Notes: a model not told the origin generated them from the sequence alone. A stretch of 64,000 nt of DNA from an uncultured Chlorobiaceae bacterium (GCA_903836465.1 CAILRB010000017.1:56605-120604), one strand, 5' to 3'. Positions 31,528 through 40,152 are shown, numbered from the stretch's first letter. A program made the numbers and translations.

Positions 31528-32697
31528 ATGAAACGAGAACTTCAGGGTTATTATACCAGGGTATCGACAGTTGGTGAGAGTATGATGGCATTTGTTCCTG
31601 CTTCACTGCCTCCGGATCCACCAATCGACTGGACATCAGAACTCCTCAGCAAATTCGACAGGGCGCTGCTTGCTCTTGGCCGTTTGGACTCGGTCTCGAT
31701 GCTTTTGCCCGATACCTCTCTTTTTCTGTATATGTATATCCGCAAGGAGGCTCTTCTTTCCTCCATGATTGAGGGAACAGAGTCTTCGCTTTCTGATCTG
31801 CTGCTCCTTGAGCTTGACCAGGAGCCACAAGTGCCCCTGCATGACGTTCAGGAGGTAAGTCGCTATGTTTCAGCGCTTTCCCATGGCTTGAAACTTCTGA
31901 ATGAGGGTTGTTTGCCTTCTTTGCGCTTGATAAAAGAGGTTCATGCAGTTCTCTTGACAGGCGGACGGGGGCAACTGACACCGGGGGAATTTCGGAAAAG
32001 CCAGAACTGGATTGGCGGAACGCGATCGGGAAATGCTGTTTACCTGCCGCCTCCGCCTGACAAGGTTATAGAGTGCCTGGGCAAACTCGAACTTTTTTTA
32101 CACGATCAGCCCGAGCCCACCCCAATTCTGCTTAAGGCAGCGCTGGTGTATGTGCAGTTCGAGACTATCCATCCATTTCTTTACGGGAATGGACATCTTG
32201 GACGTCTTCTGGTGTTGTTTCTTCTTTGCTCAGAGAGGGTACTGCAGAAGCCGATGCTCTATCTGAGCCTCTATTTCAAGACACATCGCCACTCTTATTT
32301 CGAATTGCTGAATAATGTTTACCAGAATGGCGACTGGGAGGCATGGCTTGAGTTCTTTGCTGACGCTGTTATTACCACAGCAACCCAGGGGGTAGAGACG
32401 GCGCAGCAACTGCTTGATCTCTCCAACGAAGATCGTCTGAAAATCATGGAACTTGGCCAACCGTCAGCATCCGTCCTGCAGGTACATCAGGTGTTGACAG
32501 AGCGTCCGATTGTTACGACCGGATTGCTTGAGGAGAAGACAGGGATAAGCGATGCAACGGTCAACAAGGCACTTGAGCATCTTAAACGTCTGGGAATAGT
32601 GAATGAGCTGGCCAACATGAAGCGAAACAGCCTGTTCAGTTATAGCAGGTACCTTGATATCCTGAATCAGGGCATGGAGCTGCAGGATGCCGGATAG
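31528..32697 (+). CDS. Fic/DOC family protein with altered catalytic motif
   Basis: Fic proteins transfer AMP or related groups onto protein targets. The 389-residue product has an N-terminal Fic-associated region, a class II-type inhibitory helix (S78 ... E82-G83 in SSMIEGTESS), the Fic core near 130-260, and a C-terminal winged-helix-like segment (about 315-370, RPIVTTGLLEEKTGISDATVNKAL). The Fic motif reads HPFLYGNGHLGR (residues 215-226) instead of HxFx(D/E)GNGRxxR. The catalytic His215 is kept, but the metal-binding acidic residue is Tyr219 and the phosphate-binding Arg is His223. Each change is one base away from the canonical codon (GAC to TAC, CGT to CAT). Activity is therefore doubtful or altered. 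No antitoxin partner is adjacent. Confidence 0.92.
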   Translation: MKRELQGYYTRVSTVGESMMAFVPASLPPDPPIDWTSELLSKFDRALLALGRLDSVSMLLPDTSLFLYMYIRKEALLSSMIEGTESSLSDLLLLELDQEPQVPLHDVQEVSRYVSALSHGLKLLNEGCLPSLRLIKEVHAVLLTGGRGQLTPGEFRKSQNWIGGTRSGNAVYLPPPPDKVIECLGKLELFLHDQPEPTPILLKAALVYVQFETIHPFLYGNGHLGRLLVLFLLCSERVLQKPMLYLSLYFKTHRHSYFELLNNVYQNGDWEAWLEFFADAVITTATQGVETAQQLLDLSNEDRLKIMELGQPSASVLQVHQVLTERPIVTTGLLEEKTGISDATVNKALEHLKRLGIVNELANMKRNSLFSYSRYLDILNQGMELQDAG

Positions 32698-32709
32698 ATG
32701 CATACCCTT

Positions 32710-33027
32710 TCAGGCCGATTGAAGCGTATCATTGACCCATTTGTTCAGGCTTTTCCCCGCTTTGACGGCCTTGAGATGAATGGCGTGGTGTAGTTCCGGG
32801 TTCATTCGCAGCACAAATTTGCCGGAAAATGGCTTATCCGGTTTTTCTCCCCGCTCTGCACAAAAGTCAAGATAATCATCGACAGAGTCCCTGAAGGCTT
32901 GCACGATTTCATCAACACTCCGTCCCTGGAAAGTAACAACATCTTTTGTGTCAAGAACTTCTCCATGAAACAGTCCCGCTTCATCATCAAATTCAATATG
33001 CCCGGTATAACCTTTATAGTTCAGCAT
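32710..33027 (-). CDS. hicB: HicB family antitoxin
   Basis: HicB neutralises the HicA RNase and represses the operon. The 105-residue product starts with the partial RNase H-like fold LNYKGYTGHIEFDDEAGLFHGEV, continues VVTFQGRSVDEIVQAFRDSVDDYL, and ends with a ribbon-helix-helix segment (SGKFVLRMNPELHHAIHLKAVKAGKSLNKWVNDTL, about 68-102) for DNA binding. It is downstream of hicA and overlaps it by 14 bases. It converges with the Fic gene. Confidence 0.93.
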   Translation of the reverse strand: MLNYKGYTGHIEFDDEAGLFHGEVLDTKDVVTFQGRSVDEIVQAFRDSVDDYLDFCAERGEKPDKPFSGKFVLRMNPELHHAIHLKAVKAGKSLNKWVNDTLQSA

Positions 33028-33280
33028 GGTAGTCCATTCCTGCTTCTTGTAAAAAACGTCTCATCGATTTAAGAGCACCTTTATCGCACTCTTTTTCAGG
33101 ATGCGGCCTGTGAAAGACGGCACGTACCCCGTTCAGAAAAATCCGCACCCTTGAACCTTTTCCTTCTGAAATTTCTGCTCCCAATCCAAGCAACAGTTTT
33201 TCAATATCGTTCCACTTCACATCAGAGCGGACGGGATCTTCAAAGATCTGATGTATAATTTTTTGCTGCTTTTTATGCAC
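33014..33280 (-). CDS. hicA: HicA family mRNA interferase toxin
   Basis: HicA is a small double-stranded-RNA-binding-fold RNase that cleaves mRNA. The 88-residue product contains DVKWNDIEKLLLGLGAEISEGKGSRVRIFLNG and VFHRPHPEKECDKGALKSMRRFLQEAGM; the histidines of FHRPHP include the expected active-site His. It is the first gene of a hicA-hicB pair, the usual order. The 205 bases upstream, to the divergent DUF1778 gene, must carry both promoters. Confidence 0.93.
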   Translation of the reverse strand: MHKKQQKIIHQIFEDPVRSDVKWNDIEKLLLGLGAEISEGKGSRVRIFLNGVRAVFHRPHPEKECDKGALKSMRRFLQEAGMDYHAEL

Positions 33281-33451
33281 AGATTAGTATCATTCTTCGA
33301 TATCAGAATTCTTTTTTTAAGATAAAAAAATTATTTAAAAAAAGGCTTTTTCGCAAGCAACAATCTTTTCTTGGGTTTAGCGAAGAATAAACAAGATTTT
33401 CGGCTGAACGGCCAGGCAATTTTTGCACACGTTGAATAATTCTGTAACTTA

Positions 33452-33474
33452 ACGTACAATTTCAATACGTACAA
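33452..33474. promoter_or_regulatory. Direct repeat, candidate operator of the DUF1778-GNAT pair
   Basis: ACGTACAA occurs at 33452-33459 and again at 33467-33474, a 15-base period, ending just before the AGGAG ribosome-binding site of the DUF1778 gene. Each copy holds the palindrome GTAC. Ribbon-helix-helix antitoxins commonly repress their own promoters through paired short repeats like this. Confidence 0.4.
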
Positions 33475-33485
33475 AGGAGATGGCC

Positions 33486-33761
33486 ATGCCACAAATTCCA
33501 GTAGAAAGTAACTCACGACTCTCGTTGCGCATTGCTTCAGAAGAAAAGTCTCTTCTTGTGCGAGCAGCGGCTATGCAGCATACGGATTTGACCGAGTTCG
33601 TTACCAGAACTGTTGTTGCTGAGGCTCGAAAGGTGATCGAGCAGAATGAGCGAATAGTGTTGACAGAAAGGGATCGTGCGCATCTCCTGAATCTGCTGGA
33701 AGAGCCACCTGCTCCAAACGAAAAACTCATGGCGGCAGCATTTGCACTACCGAAGCTCTGA
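33486..33761 (+). CDS. DUF1778 family antitoxin (TacA-like)
   Basis: The 91-residue product begins MPQIPVESNSRLSLRIASEEKSLLVRAAAM, a ribbon-helix-helix start typical of DUF1778 antitoxins, and has TDLTEFVTRTVVAEARKVIEQ, then a C-terminal arm LLEEPPAPNEKLMAAAFALPKL that in studied pairs covers the toxin's acetyl-CoA pocket. Start choice: the ATG at 33480 touches the AGGAG at 33475-33479, so the ATG at 33486, with 6-base spacing, is preferred. The stop overlaps the toxin start by one base (TGATG). Confidence 0.92.
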   Translation: MPQIPVESNSRLSLRIASEEKSLLVRAAAMQHTDLTEFVTRTVVAEARKVIEQNERIVLTERDRAHLLNLLEEPPAPNEKLMAAAFALPKL

Positions 33762-34288
33762 TGTTACTTCCCGCCTGGCACGAAGAGCCGATTGCCAAAC
33801 ACCATGATCGGACAGCATTTGATTGCGGTGATGATGCTCTCAATGAGTTTTTGTTGCATCATGCCCGAAAAAGTCACCAAAAAGGTGGCGCGAAAACTTT
33901 TCTCGCTATTGATGATCTTGACGAAAAAAAGATTCTTGGCTATTACAGCATTTCTCCAGCATCAGTTGCTTACGATAATACTCCGGAACTTGTCAAGCGA
34001 GGATTGGCTCGCCATGAGGTGCCGGTCTTCAGACTTGCCCGTTTGGCTGTTGATCGCTCCGTTCAGGGTCTGGGGTTAGGCGGGCAATTATTGCTTGCTG
34101 CTGGCCGTCGCTCTCTTCTTGTGGCAGCACAGGCCGGAGGCGTCGCTCTTCTGATTGAGGCAAAGAATGCTCGATTGGCGCAATGGTACGCAAGCTATGG
34201 CACTATTCCGATGCTGGATGCGCCGTTTTCGCTCCTGTTGCCGCTCCAAACTATCCATGCAGCCCTTGTTTCAAGCGGGAAGTTTTGA
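33761..34288 (+). CDS. GNAT-family acetyltransferase toxin (TacT/AtaT-like)
   Basis: Toxins of this class acetylate the amino group of aminoacyl-tRNA and block translation. The 175-residue product contains FDCGDDALNEFLLHHARKSHQKG near residue 21-43, the beta-bulge LARLAVDRSVQGLGLGGQLLLAA near 93-115 holding the acetyl-CoA loop (Q-x-x-G-x-G), and WYASYGTIPMLDAPFSLLLPLQTI near 142. This is the family build of toxins paired with DUF1778 antitoxins, and the genes overlap by one base. The specific tRNA targeted cannot be read from the sequence. Confidence 0.92.
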   Translation: MLLPAWHEEPIAKHHDRTAFDCGDDALNEFLLHHARKSHQKGGAKTFLAIDDLDEKKILGYYSISPASVAYDNTPELVKRGLARHEVPVFRLARLAVDRSVQGLGLGGQLLLAAGRRSLLVAAQAGGVALLIEAKNARLAQWYASYGTIPMLDAPFSLLLPLQTIHAALVSSGKF

Positions 34289-34413
34289 ATGGAATTCGCT
34301 CGAACAATGCCATCAGGGTTATCAGGATCACACCAGAATACCGGAAACGGCCATCTTTAAGATCGGAGTATTTTCAGGAATCCCGGTGCCGCCCGATTCA
34401 AAAGTGTATTCCA

Positions 34414-35034
34414 TTACTTCAACATTTTCCATGCGCTCGCATCTGGAACACTTACTTGAACAGGCCAATCATTCAAATTTGGGTACTTAACTTTCAATAA
34501 TGGCATGTCAACACTTTGATTATCCCTTATATCAGGTTCTGCTCCGGCGGGAATTGATATGCCGAAAAAATTCTTGCCAGTGAAGGTATTAATATGAAGA
34601 TTCCCAAGGTAAGTAATCTTGCCTGGAGAGATGGAAAATGAGAGTGGCGGAGGGGAATTTTTAGGTTTTATGTATCCATATCCACCAGCTTGATTAATGT
34701 ACAGTGTCCAAGAAAAAAGCTCATACTCCCCGGCGTCAAGGGGAATGGCCACCAGACGACCATCTTTCGACTTGTCCTCCGGGTAATCATCTGGTTTACC
34801 AAAGAGGTTTGTTCCCAAGGCATCAAGGCGCAGCTCCTCCTGACTGTCTTTTTTCCTGTAATAATACCATGCGTCGTTTACATAACCTTTATCATCAGCA
34901 GTTAAGCCTGCCAACAAGACTCCTTTACTCTTGTCAACGGGTTGATTTCCCTGAATCGTGCCGGTCATGGATGCACAGCCAATCATCAGATAACCCAAAG
35001 AAGCCATTATCAATAGCCGAAAGATTTTCATCAT
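34414..35034 (-). CDS. Predicted lipoprotein, unknown function
   Basis: The 206-residue product has a short signal peptide and a lipobox (YLMIGC, cysteine at about residue 19), so it should be lipid-anchored in the envelope. The mature part is rich in glycine, tyrosine and beta-structure, with SFSISPGKITYLGNLHINTF near 133 resembling the beta-sandwich of small secreted domains of the DUF2846/carboxypeptidase-regulatory kind. I do not recognise a definite family. It stands alone between the toxin-antitoxin genes and the restriction locus, with 285 bases of gene-free DNA downstream of hsdM's end. Confidence 0.75.
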   Translation of the reverse strand: MMKIFRLLIMASLGYLMIGCASMTGTIQGNQPVDKSKGVLLAGLTADDKGYVNDAWYYYRKKDSQEELRLDALGTNLFGKPDDYPEDKSKDGRLVAIPLDAGEYELFSWTLYINQAGGYGYIKPKNSPPPLSFSISPGKITYLGNLHINTFTGKNFFGISIPAGAEPDIRDNQSVDMPLLKVKYPNLNDWPVQVSVPDASAWKMLK

Positions 35035-35319
35035 GACACCTCAATTTTATAACATATTAATCAATAGTCAGTTATGTAATGACTGCAAGTATAGCCTTAT
35101 TTAAAATAGATAAAAAAATATAAAAATGTGCATCAGAAGTGTATTTGGCGAAAAGGCAAAAAGCGATGCAATATTTATAATCTCTCAGGGTTGAATAGCT
35201 ATAGGACATATTCCTCAAAGCTTTGCTTCAGGAATAAAATCGTAAACATGAACGTCTACCCCGTAACTCTGCAGCGAGGTAGTTAATTTTCCTCAAATAA
35301 TTCCTATCACTCCAACGTT
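35035..35319. other. Gene-poor stretch between the lipoprotein gene and hsdM
   Basis: The lipoprotein promoter should lie here. On the minus strand, just after hsdM, a short frame (VKRWSDRNYLRKINY..., 31 codons, GTG at 35323 to 35228) and a second frame ending YGVDVHVYDFIPEAKL both look protein-like, as if a small gene had been frameshifted. Evidence is too thin to call a gene. Confidence 0.3.
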
Positions 35320-36804
35320 TCACCCCCTTCCCAGTACCCCCAGAATCTCCTGAAAGCTTGCCAGCCCGGCTTCGAGGTTCTCGATGATCTCCCCGGCCAG
35401 TAGATCCGGATCGGGCAGATTATCAAGGTCAGCAAGGCTTTTATCTTTGAGCCAGAAGATGTCGAGGTTGGTTTTATCGCGGGCAACAATCTCTTCGTAG
35501 GTGTACTTCCGCCAGCGACCTTCGGGGGTTTCGGGCGTGAAGCTCTCCTTGCGTTTATGGCGGTTTTCAGGGTTGAAGCATTCGACAAACTCATGCAGGT
35601 CTGATGCCTTCAGCGGGCTCTTTTTCAGGGTGTGGTGCACGTTGGTGCGGTAGTCGTAGAACCAGACTTCGCGTGTCCAGGGATCTTTATGGGCGGGCAT
35701 GACATCGAAAAAGAGAACGTTGGCTTTCACGCCCTGTGCGTAAAAAATACCGGTTGGCAGTCTCAGAATGGTGTGCAGTTCGGTTGTGTCGAGCAGCTTT
35801 TTCCGGACAAGCTCTCCGGCACCGCCTTCAAAGAGCACGTTGTCGGGAAGCACCACCGCAGCCTGGCCGTGAACCTTCAGGATGGTGTGGATGTGCTGCA
35901 AAAAGTTGAGTTGCTTGTTGGAGGTTATAGCCCAGAAATCCTGCCGGTTGTAAACAAGGCTCTCTTTCTCCTGCTCTTCGTCGTCGTTGGTGAAGGTCAT
36001 ACTGCTCTTTTTGCCGAAAGGGGGATTGGTGAGCACGTAATCGTACCGGACGCCACCATCCGAAAGCAGCGCATCAGCGGATGAGACAGCGGCAATGCCG
36101 TCAAGTTCGCCGATGTTATGCAGGAACATGTTCATCAGGCAGAGCCTGCGCGTGCCGGGCACAATTTCGTTGCCGCCGAAAGTGCGATGCTTCAGAAACT
36201 CCTTGTCGCTCCGGTCAAGGCTGTACCGGTTAGTGATAAAATCGTACGCTTTCAGGAAAAATCCACCGGTGCCACATGCCGGATCAACAATCGTTTTCAT
36301 GGGCTCCGGGCGGATGCACTCCACCATCACCTCAATCAGGGCGCGGGGCGTGAAATACTGACCGGCTCCGCTTTTGGTATCTTCGGCATTCTTTTCAAGC
36401 AGCCCTTCGTAAATTTCGCCCTTGACATCAGCGCCCATCATCACCCAGCTCTCCTTGTCGATCATGTCAACCACCTTGTAGAGCATGGCCGGATCGGCAA
36501 TCTTGTTCTGCGCTTTCAGGAATATCTGTCCCAGCATCCCCGGCTTTTTGCCAAGATCGCGGAGCAAGCTGGCGTAGAGCACTTCAAGCTCTGCTCCCCG
36601 CTTCGCCGTGAGCTTCGGCCAGGTGTACTCCTGCGGGATATCGATGGTGCGGCTGTAGGGCGGCTTGCTGTACTCGTCGGCCATTTTCAGAAAGATGAGA
36701 AAGGTCAACTGTTCGAGATAATCGCCATAGCTTACGCCACTGTCGCGCAGCACATGGCAGAACGACCAGACTTTCGAGATAATGGCTGACGGGGTATTGG
36801 TCAT
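35320..36804 (-). CDS. hsdM: Type I restriction-modification system, DNA methyltransferase subunit HsdM
   Basis: HsdM is the N6-adenine methyltransferase of a type I system and joins with HsdS to modify DNA and with HsdR to restrict it. The 494-residue product has the N-terminal helical domain (KVWSFCHVLRDSGVSYGDYLEQLTFLIFLKMADEY). The SAM motif TIVDPACGTGGFFLKAYDF is near 168, and the catalytic LTNPPFGKKS near 258 is the NPPF motif. The C-terminal part has REVWFYDYRTN and MPDPDLL-like segments. It is the last gene of the leftward hsd unit, 12 bases after hsdS. It appears intact. Confidence 0.97.
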   Translation of the reverse strand: MTNTPSAIISKVWSFCHVLRDSGVSYGDYLEQLTFLIFLKMADEYSKPPYSRTIDIPQEYTWPKLTAKRGAELEVLYASLLRDLGKKPGMLGQIFLKAQNKIADPAMLYKVVDMIDKESWVMMGADVKGEIYEGLLEKNAEDTKSGAGQYFTPRALIEVMVECIRPEPMKTIVDPACGTGGFFLKAYDFITNRYSLDRSDKEFLKHRTFGGNEIVPGTRRLCLMNMFLHNIGELDGIAAVSSADALLSDGGVRYDYVLTNPPFGKKSSMTFTNDDEEQEKESLVYNRQDFWAITSNKQLNFLQHIHTILKVHGQAAVVLPDNVLFEGGAGELVRKKLLDTTELHTILRLPTGIFYAQGVKANVLFFDVMPAHKDPWTREVWFYDYRTNVHHTLKKSPLKASDLHEFVECFNPENRHKRKESFTPETPEGRWRKYTYEEIVARDKTNLDIFWLKDKSLADLDNLPDPDLLAGEIIENLEAGLASFQEILGVLGRG

Positions 36805-36816
36805 AAGTACAACAAT

Positions 36817-38256
36817 TTAATGCTTGTTCCTTGCTGTTCGCTTTTCAGCCCTGATGCGCTCAAGCAGCTTTTCAGCAGGCTCCCAGTCCGGGGCGTTGCG
36901 GGTTATCTGAAGCTCTTCCTTGCTGAGCAGTTTTCCTTCAAAAGCTTTTTTCAGAATACGTTGCCGTAGTGCTTCCGCTTTTTCAAGTGATTCACGGATG
37001 GTTGATTCGATGTTATCGCAAACCGATAGGCGCGTTTCGATTTCCTGGATGATTTGGGATTGTTCTTGTGGGGAGATGAGCTGTATTGGCAACGCATTAA
37101 TAATCTGGGAATTCAGATTAGCCATTGTCGTTCCGCGACTCTTTTTTTCGAGATAATCCACAATACGTCTTTCACTCAAAATCAGGCTATATAATTTAGA
37201 AATAAAGGATTGTCCTAATCGGATATACAGGCTGCCAGTTCCACAAAACCAGCCGTTATGTATTTTTAAAACAGGCGCAGTTCTTCCCATTTCGCCTCTT
37301 CTGCCAACAATAATATCATTTTCTTCAAGGAAATATTGAGGCAGAGAATTCGCTTTATCTATCGAGATTCTAACTTTTGGAAAGAGCTTTTGGTCTTTGA
37401 TATGCTTTGGATTTATCAGAGGGATACCATTTTCAGTGTAATCCTCAGAATGTAATTGGCTCCCAAATGGCCCAATCTGGATTTTCTGAGCAATATCACT
37501 GATTCTGACCCATTTCCATTCTTTTGGCAGTTCAGGCAATACATTCAGCTCAGCCTGCGTAAATGGAATAACCGGTTTGAGTTTTTTACCATGAAGTTTT
37601 GCAGCTTGCTCCCGATCGGATTTGATGGTTTCAAGCAGCTCCTGCGCTGACGGGAGGCGGGTTTGCTGTTCACGCCATGCTTTGGTGAGTTCACCTTCAA
37701 ACGCTTGTTTCAGAACGGTTTGACGATAGACCTTGAGTTGCTCCTGCGCCTTTTTCAGACAGGCAATCCCGTTATCAAGTTCACTGAAAAGCTGCTCCAG
37801 TTTTGCAACAATGGCTCGTTGTTCGGGGAGTGGGGGGATAGCAAATTGATAATTCCATAGTATTCCAGGGTCAACATGAGGCGTTCCAGTCCCTTTTGCC
37901 CTTGTATTGATTTCAAGGTATTTCGATTGCAAAAAATAGTAAGCGTAATCAGTCTCAATTCCCGGAAACGAAATTTTCATCAGTGTACTACCCAAAGCAC
38001 CTTTTATTGCTTTGCCAACATACCCTGAACGGGAACCATCCCAAACCATGAGAAAATCATTCTCTTCACACAGTACACACTTGTGTCCGTCAGTGTATTC
38101 CTTTACAATACCTTTTTCAAAAGCCTGAATGTCCACGTATGGGTAAGTAAAAACATCATCTGCGTTTTTTTGTGATCGTTTTGGTTTCGTCCCTTTTTCA
38201 TGCAGGGCAAAAGCCCCAAGCAGCTCAACCTTCCAATCCGATCTATATACACTCAT
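36817..38256 (-). CDS. hsdS: Type I restriction-modification system, specificity subunit HsdS
   Basis: HsdS sets the DNA sequence recognised by the complex. The 479-residue product has two target-recognition domains (about 1-150 and 225-400), each followed by a conserved helical spacer: LPEQRAIVAKLEQLFSELDNGI with YRQTVLKQAFEGELT after the first, and SPQEQSQIIQEIETRLSVCDNIE with LRQRILKKAFEGKLLS after the second. Both halves look complete, so a bipartite recognition site is expected; the bases recognised cannot be predicted. It lies between the DUF5131 gene and hsdM. Confidence 0.96.
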   Translation of the reverse strand: MSVYRSDWKVELLGAFALHEKGTKPKRSQKNADDVFTYPYVDIQAFEKGIVKEYTDGHKCVLCEENDFLMVWDGSRSGYVGKAIKGALGSTLMKISFPGIETDYAYYFLQSKYLEINTRAKGTGTPHVDPGILWNYQFAIPPLPEQRAIVAKLEQLFSELDNGIACLKKAQEQLKVYRQTVLKQAFEGELTKAWREQQTRLPSAQELLETIKSDREQAAKLHGKKLKPVIPFTQAELNVLPELPKEWKWVRISDIAQKIQIGPFGSQLHSEDYTENGIPLINPKHIKDQKLFPKVRISIDKANSLPQYFLEENDIIVGRRGEMGRTAPVLKIHNGWFCGTGSLYIRLGQSFISKLYSLILSERRIVDYLEKKSRGTTMANLNSQIINALPIQLISPQEQSQIIQEIETRLSVCDNIESTIRESLEKAEALRQRILKKAFEGKLLSKEELQITRNAPDWEPAEKLLERIRAEKRTARNKH

Positions 38257-38280
38257 TTGCTATTACGAATTACCACTTGA

Positions 38281-39012
38281 TTAACCGACGAAAAATTCAG
38301 GCATTACCGGTTTCTGATCCCATAGAAGCCCGTCGAGTGTACGCCCAGCTTTCTTTTTGTTGAATCCGCCCCATTGCTTGAAGAAAAACGGTACATTGGC
38401 GGCAAGGCATTGTTCACGAATCTCCTGCACCCACTCAGACTTCATCGGTCGAGCATTTCTTCCACTTTCTCCACCGACAATAACCCAATCTATCCCTTGC
38501 AGGTTTAACTCCAGCAATGACCCAAGCAGAGGCTCACAAGATAAAAATTTTACTCGTGCACCGGTTTCCCGAAGCCTGTCAATTCGCGGCATAGCATGTT
38601 GATTTTCCACCGATACACCCATCCAAATATTATGCGACCAATCCAGCCATCCTTCACTGTCGTAATATTTTAAAACATCAGCCCGCTTGGTCAGTACCTG
38701 AAAAACGTGATGCGGATTCTGCTGCATCACCTTGAAGACTTGCTGGATATAGTCGAGTGGAATATCCTTGTGAAACAGGTCTCCCATTGAGTTAACAAAA
38801 ACAACTCGCGGCTTTTTCCATCTGGATGGCTCCTGAAGTGTTTCTGGATGCAAGGTAAGCTCAAAACCGTTGCGATACTTCTCAACTCCCATTGCTTGCA
38901 GACGCTTTGCGAATGCCTCTGCGTAGCAGAACCTGCACCCGTCAGAAACCTTGTCACATCCCGTTACCGGGTTCCAGGTCATTTCCGTCCATTCTATGTG
39001 CGATTGTGCCAT
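38281..39012 (-). CDS. DUF5131 / phage Gp37-Gp68 family, radical-SAM-like three-cysteine protein
   Basis: The 243-residue product begins SHIEWTEMTWNPVTGCDKVSDGCRFCYAEAFAKRL. The C-x6-C-x2-C cluster at about residues 19-29 is typical of the Gp37/Gp68 (DUF5131) family and recalls radical SAM iron-sulfur binding. Further blocks are VFVNSMGDLFHKDIP, VFQVLTKRADVL, WMGVSVENQ, FLSCEPLLGSL and WVIVGGESGRNARPM, all family features. It is followed downstream by hsdS and preceded two bases away by tcmP. The pairing of a three-Cys protein with a TcmP partner is a known conserved two-gene unit of unclear function. Confidence 0.9.
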   Translation of the reverse strand: MAQSHIEWTEMTWNPVTGCDKVSDGCRFCYAEAFAKRLQAMGVEKYRNGFELTLHPETLQEPSRWKKPRVVFVNSMGDLFHKDIPLDYIQQVFKVMQQNPHHVFQVLTKRADVLKYYDSEGWLDWSHNIWMGVSVENQHAMPRIDRLRETGARVKFLSCEPLLGSLLELNLQGIDWVIVGGESGRNARPMKSEWVQEIREQCLAANVPFFFKQWGGFNKKKAGRTLDGLLWDQKPVMPEFFVG

Positions 39013-39014
39013 TG

Positions 39015-39902
39015 TTACATTCTTTTAATGATGTCCTTTGCGATTTTTCCAGCAACGGGCTTATTTGAGGCAAAAATAAAATGATAAATCGGAGTATTCC
39101 GGCTGTTATGCAGAATCAGTGGTTCATCAGTGACGTGAGGCCATATAGTTTTTAACTGTCGGATATAGAGGCTGGCAATATGGTGAATCGGATTGCTGAT
39201 TTTTTTTATAATCTCGTTTTCTCCGAACAAAGTTAACTGTTGTTCTTTTTTATAAAACTCATTCCGGATTATTTCTTCAGATAAGCCGAAGAACGATTCA
39301 AGCAGTTCGATGCTCTTAAGCTCGCCCGCTTTGTCAAGTAACCGATTCACAATAACTCCGGTTGGGAGGAGAATCCAGATATCCGAGCGGGTATCTTTCA
39401 GGTCAGCAATAGCATTCCAGTTAATCTGCATGCCGAAAGGATCAAGCAAGACCAATGCTGCATATTTATTGGTTCTCATGGTAGTGGCTAATTTTTTTAG
39501 CTCCAAATTACAATCGCCATCCATGAACAAGAGTTTCTTTCCTTCGGCTTCAGGTAATGACGTTAATTTGGCCCGCAACTTTTCAATGCTGTCTTGATTG
39601 TCAACGAAATAATAGTAATCAAAGCTTTTTTCAAGTCGGACAACCCTTTCAGCCGCGCCTTTGTAACCTTCCTCTTCTTCAAGGGTTATCTGAAGTTGAT
39701 TGTATAAAGATGTTTTTGGATCTTTTCTTGATCCGCTACCAGCAAATCCATCAAAGTAAATGGTTTGCCAATGAGGATAAGCCTTTAAAATGGTCAGGTA
39801 TGCATTAACATACTTGCTGAAGGCATTAAGCTTTTTCTCCGTCCAAGGGCCGCCCCAATGTTCAGATGGTTCCTGTACAGGTAAAATCTTTTGTTCACTC
39901 AT
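39015..39902 (-). CDS. tcmP: Three-Cys-motif partner protein TcmP
   Basis: The 295-residue product shows the TcmP pattern: HWGGPWTEKKLNAFSKYVNAYLTIL near residue 15-39, YFDGFAGSGSRKD near 48, VFVDNQ-like YYFVDNQDSIEKL near 95, ALVLLDPFGMQINWNAI near 148, and DIWILLPTGVIVNRLL near 172. The FDGFAGSG and DPFG blocks resemble a methyltransferase-like fold, but no activity is established. Its start codon shares four bases (ATGA) with the stop of the hsdR relic, so in the ancestor it was probably translated together with hsdR. It and the DUF5131 gene sit between hsdR and hsdS. Confidence 0.9.
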   Translation of the reverse strand: MSEQKILPVQEPSEHWGGPWTEKKLNAFSKYVNAYLTILKAYPHWQTIYFDGFAGSGSRKDPKTSLYNQLQITLEEEEGYKGAAERVVRLEKSFDYYYFVDNQDSIEKLRAKLTSLPEAEGKKLLFMDGDCNLELKKLATTMRTNKYAALVLLDPFGMQINWNAIADLKDTRSDIWILLPTGVIVNRLLDKAGELKSIELLESFFGLSEEIIRNEFYKKEQQLTLFGENEIIKKISNPIHHIASLYIRQLKTIWPHVTDEPLILHNSRNTPIYHFIFASNKPVAGKIAKDIIKRM

Positions 39903-40135
39903 CCCGTTAGTACCTCGTTAAGTTCATCAAAATTGCCACCATCCGCTCCCCGAAAAGCTGCCACATTTTGCACCGGCCGCCATGCTCGTCGAAGGAGTGT
40001 CACCGCTATGCCTGCTGAAACATGCCAGTTGATTGCGCTCTTTTTCTGAACCGCCCATCCCGCCGTAAGCTGCCGATCGATGATGTCGCGAGCGTTCTGC
40101 TCGGGAGTCTGGTTCAGAGAGTCGTTGTGTGGCAT
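39899..40135 (-). pseudogene. Internally deleted relic of a second hsdR gene
   Basis: The 78-codon frame starts DSLNQTPEQNARDIIDRQL and continues QKKSAINWHVSAGIAVT, the same as the first 46 residues of the intact hsdR at 42349-45144, with one alanine codon missing. It then jumps, out of frame, into DNA matching the last roughly 90 bases of hsdR and ends DELNEVLTG, identical to the hsdR C-terminus. About 2.56 kb of the middle is absent. By eye, the matching ends differ at roughly one base in ten and contain small indels, so the event is not very recent. It cannot make a functional restriction subunit. Confidence 0.92.
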
Positions 40136-40152
40136 AAAAAGAGTTGGGCGGC

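Noticed and set aside
36118..36789. 223-codon plus-strand frame antisense to hsdM
   Set aside because: Shadow of the hsdM coding sequence; the product lacks recognisable domains.
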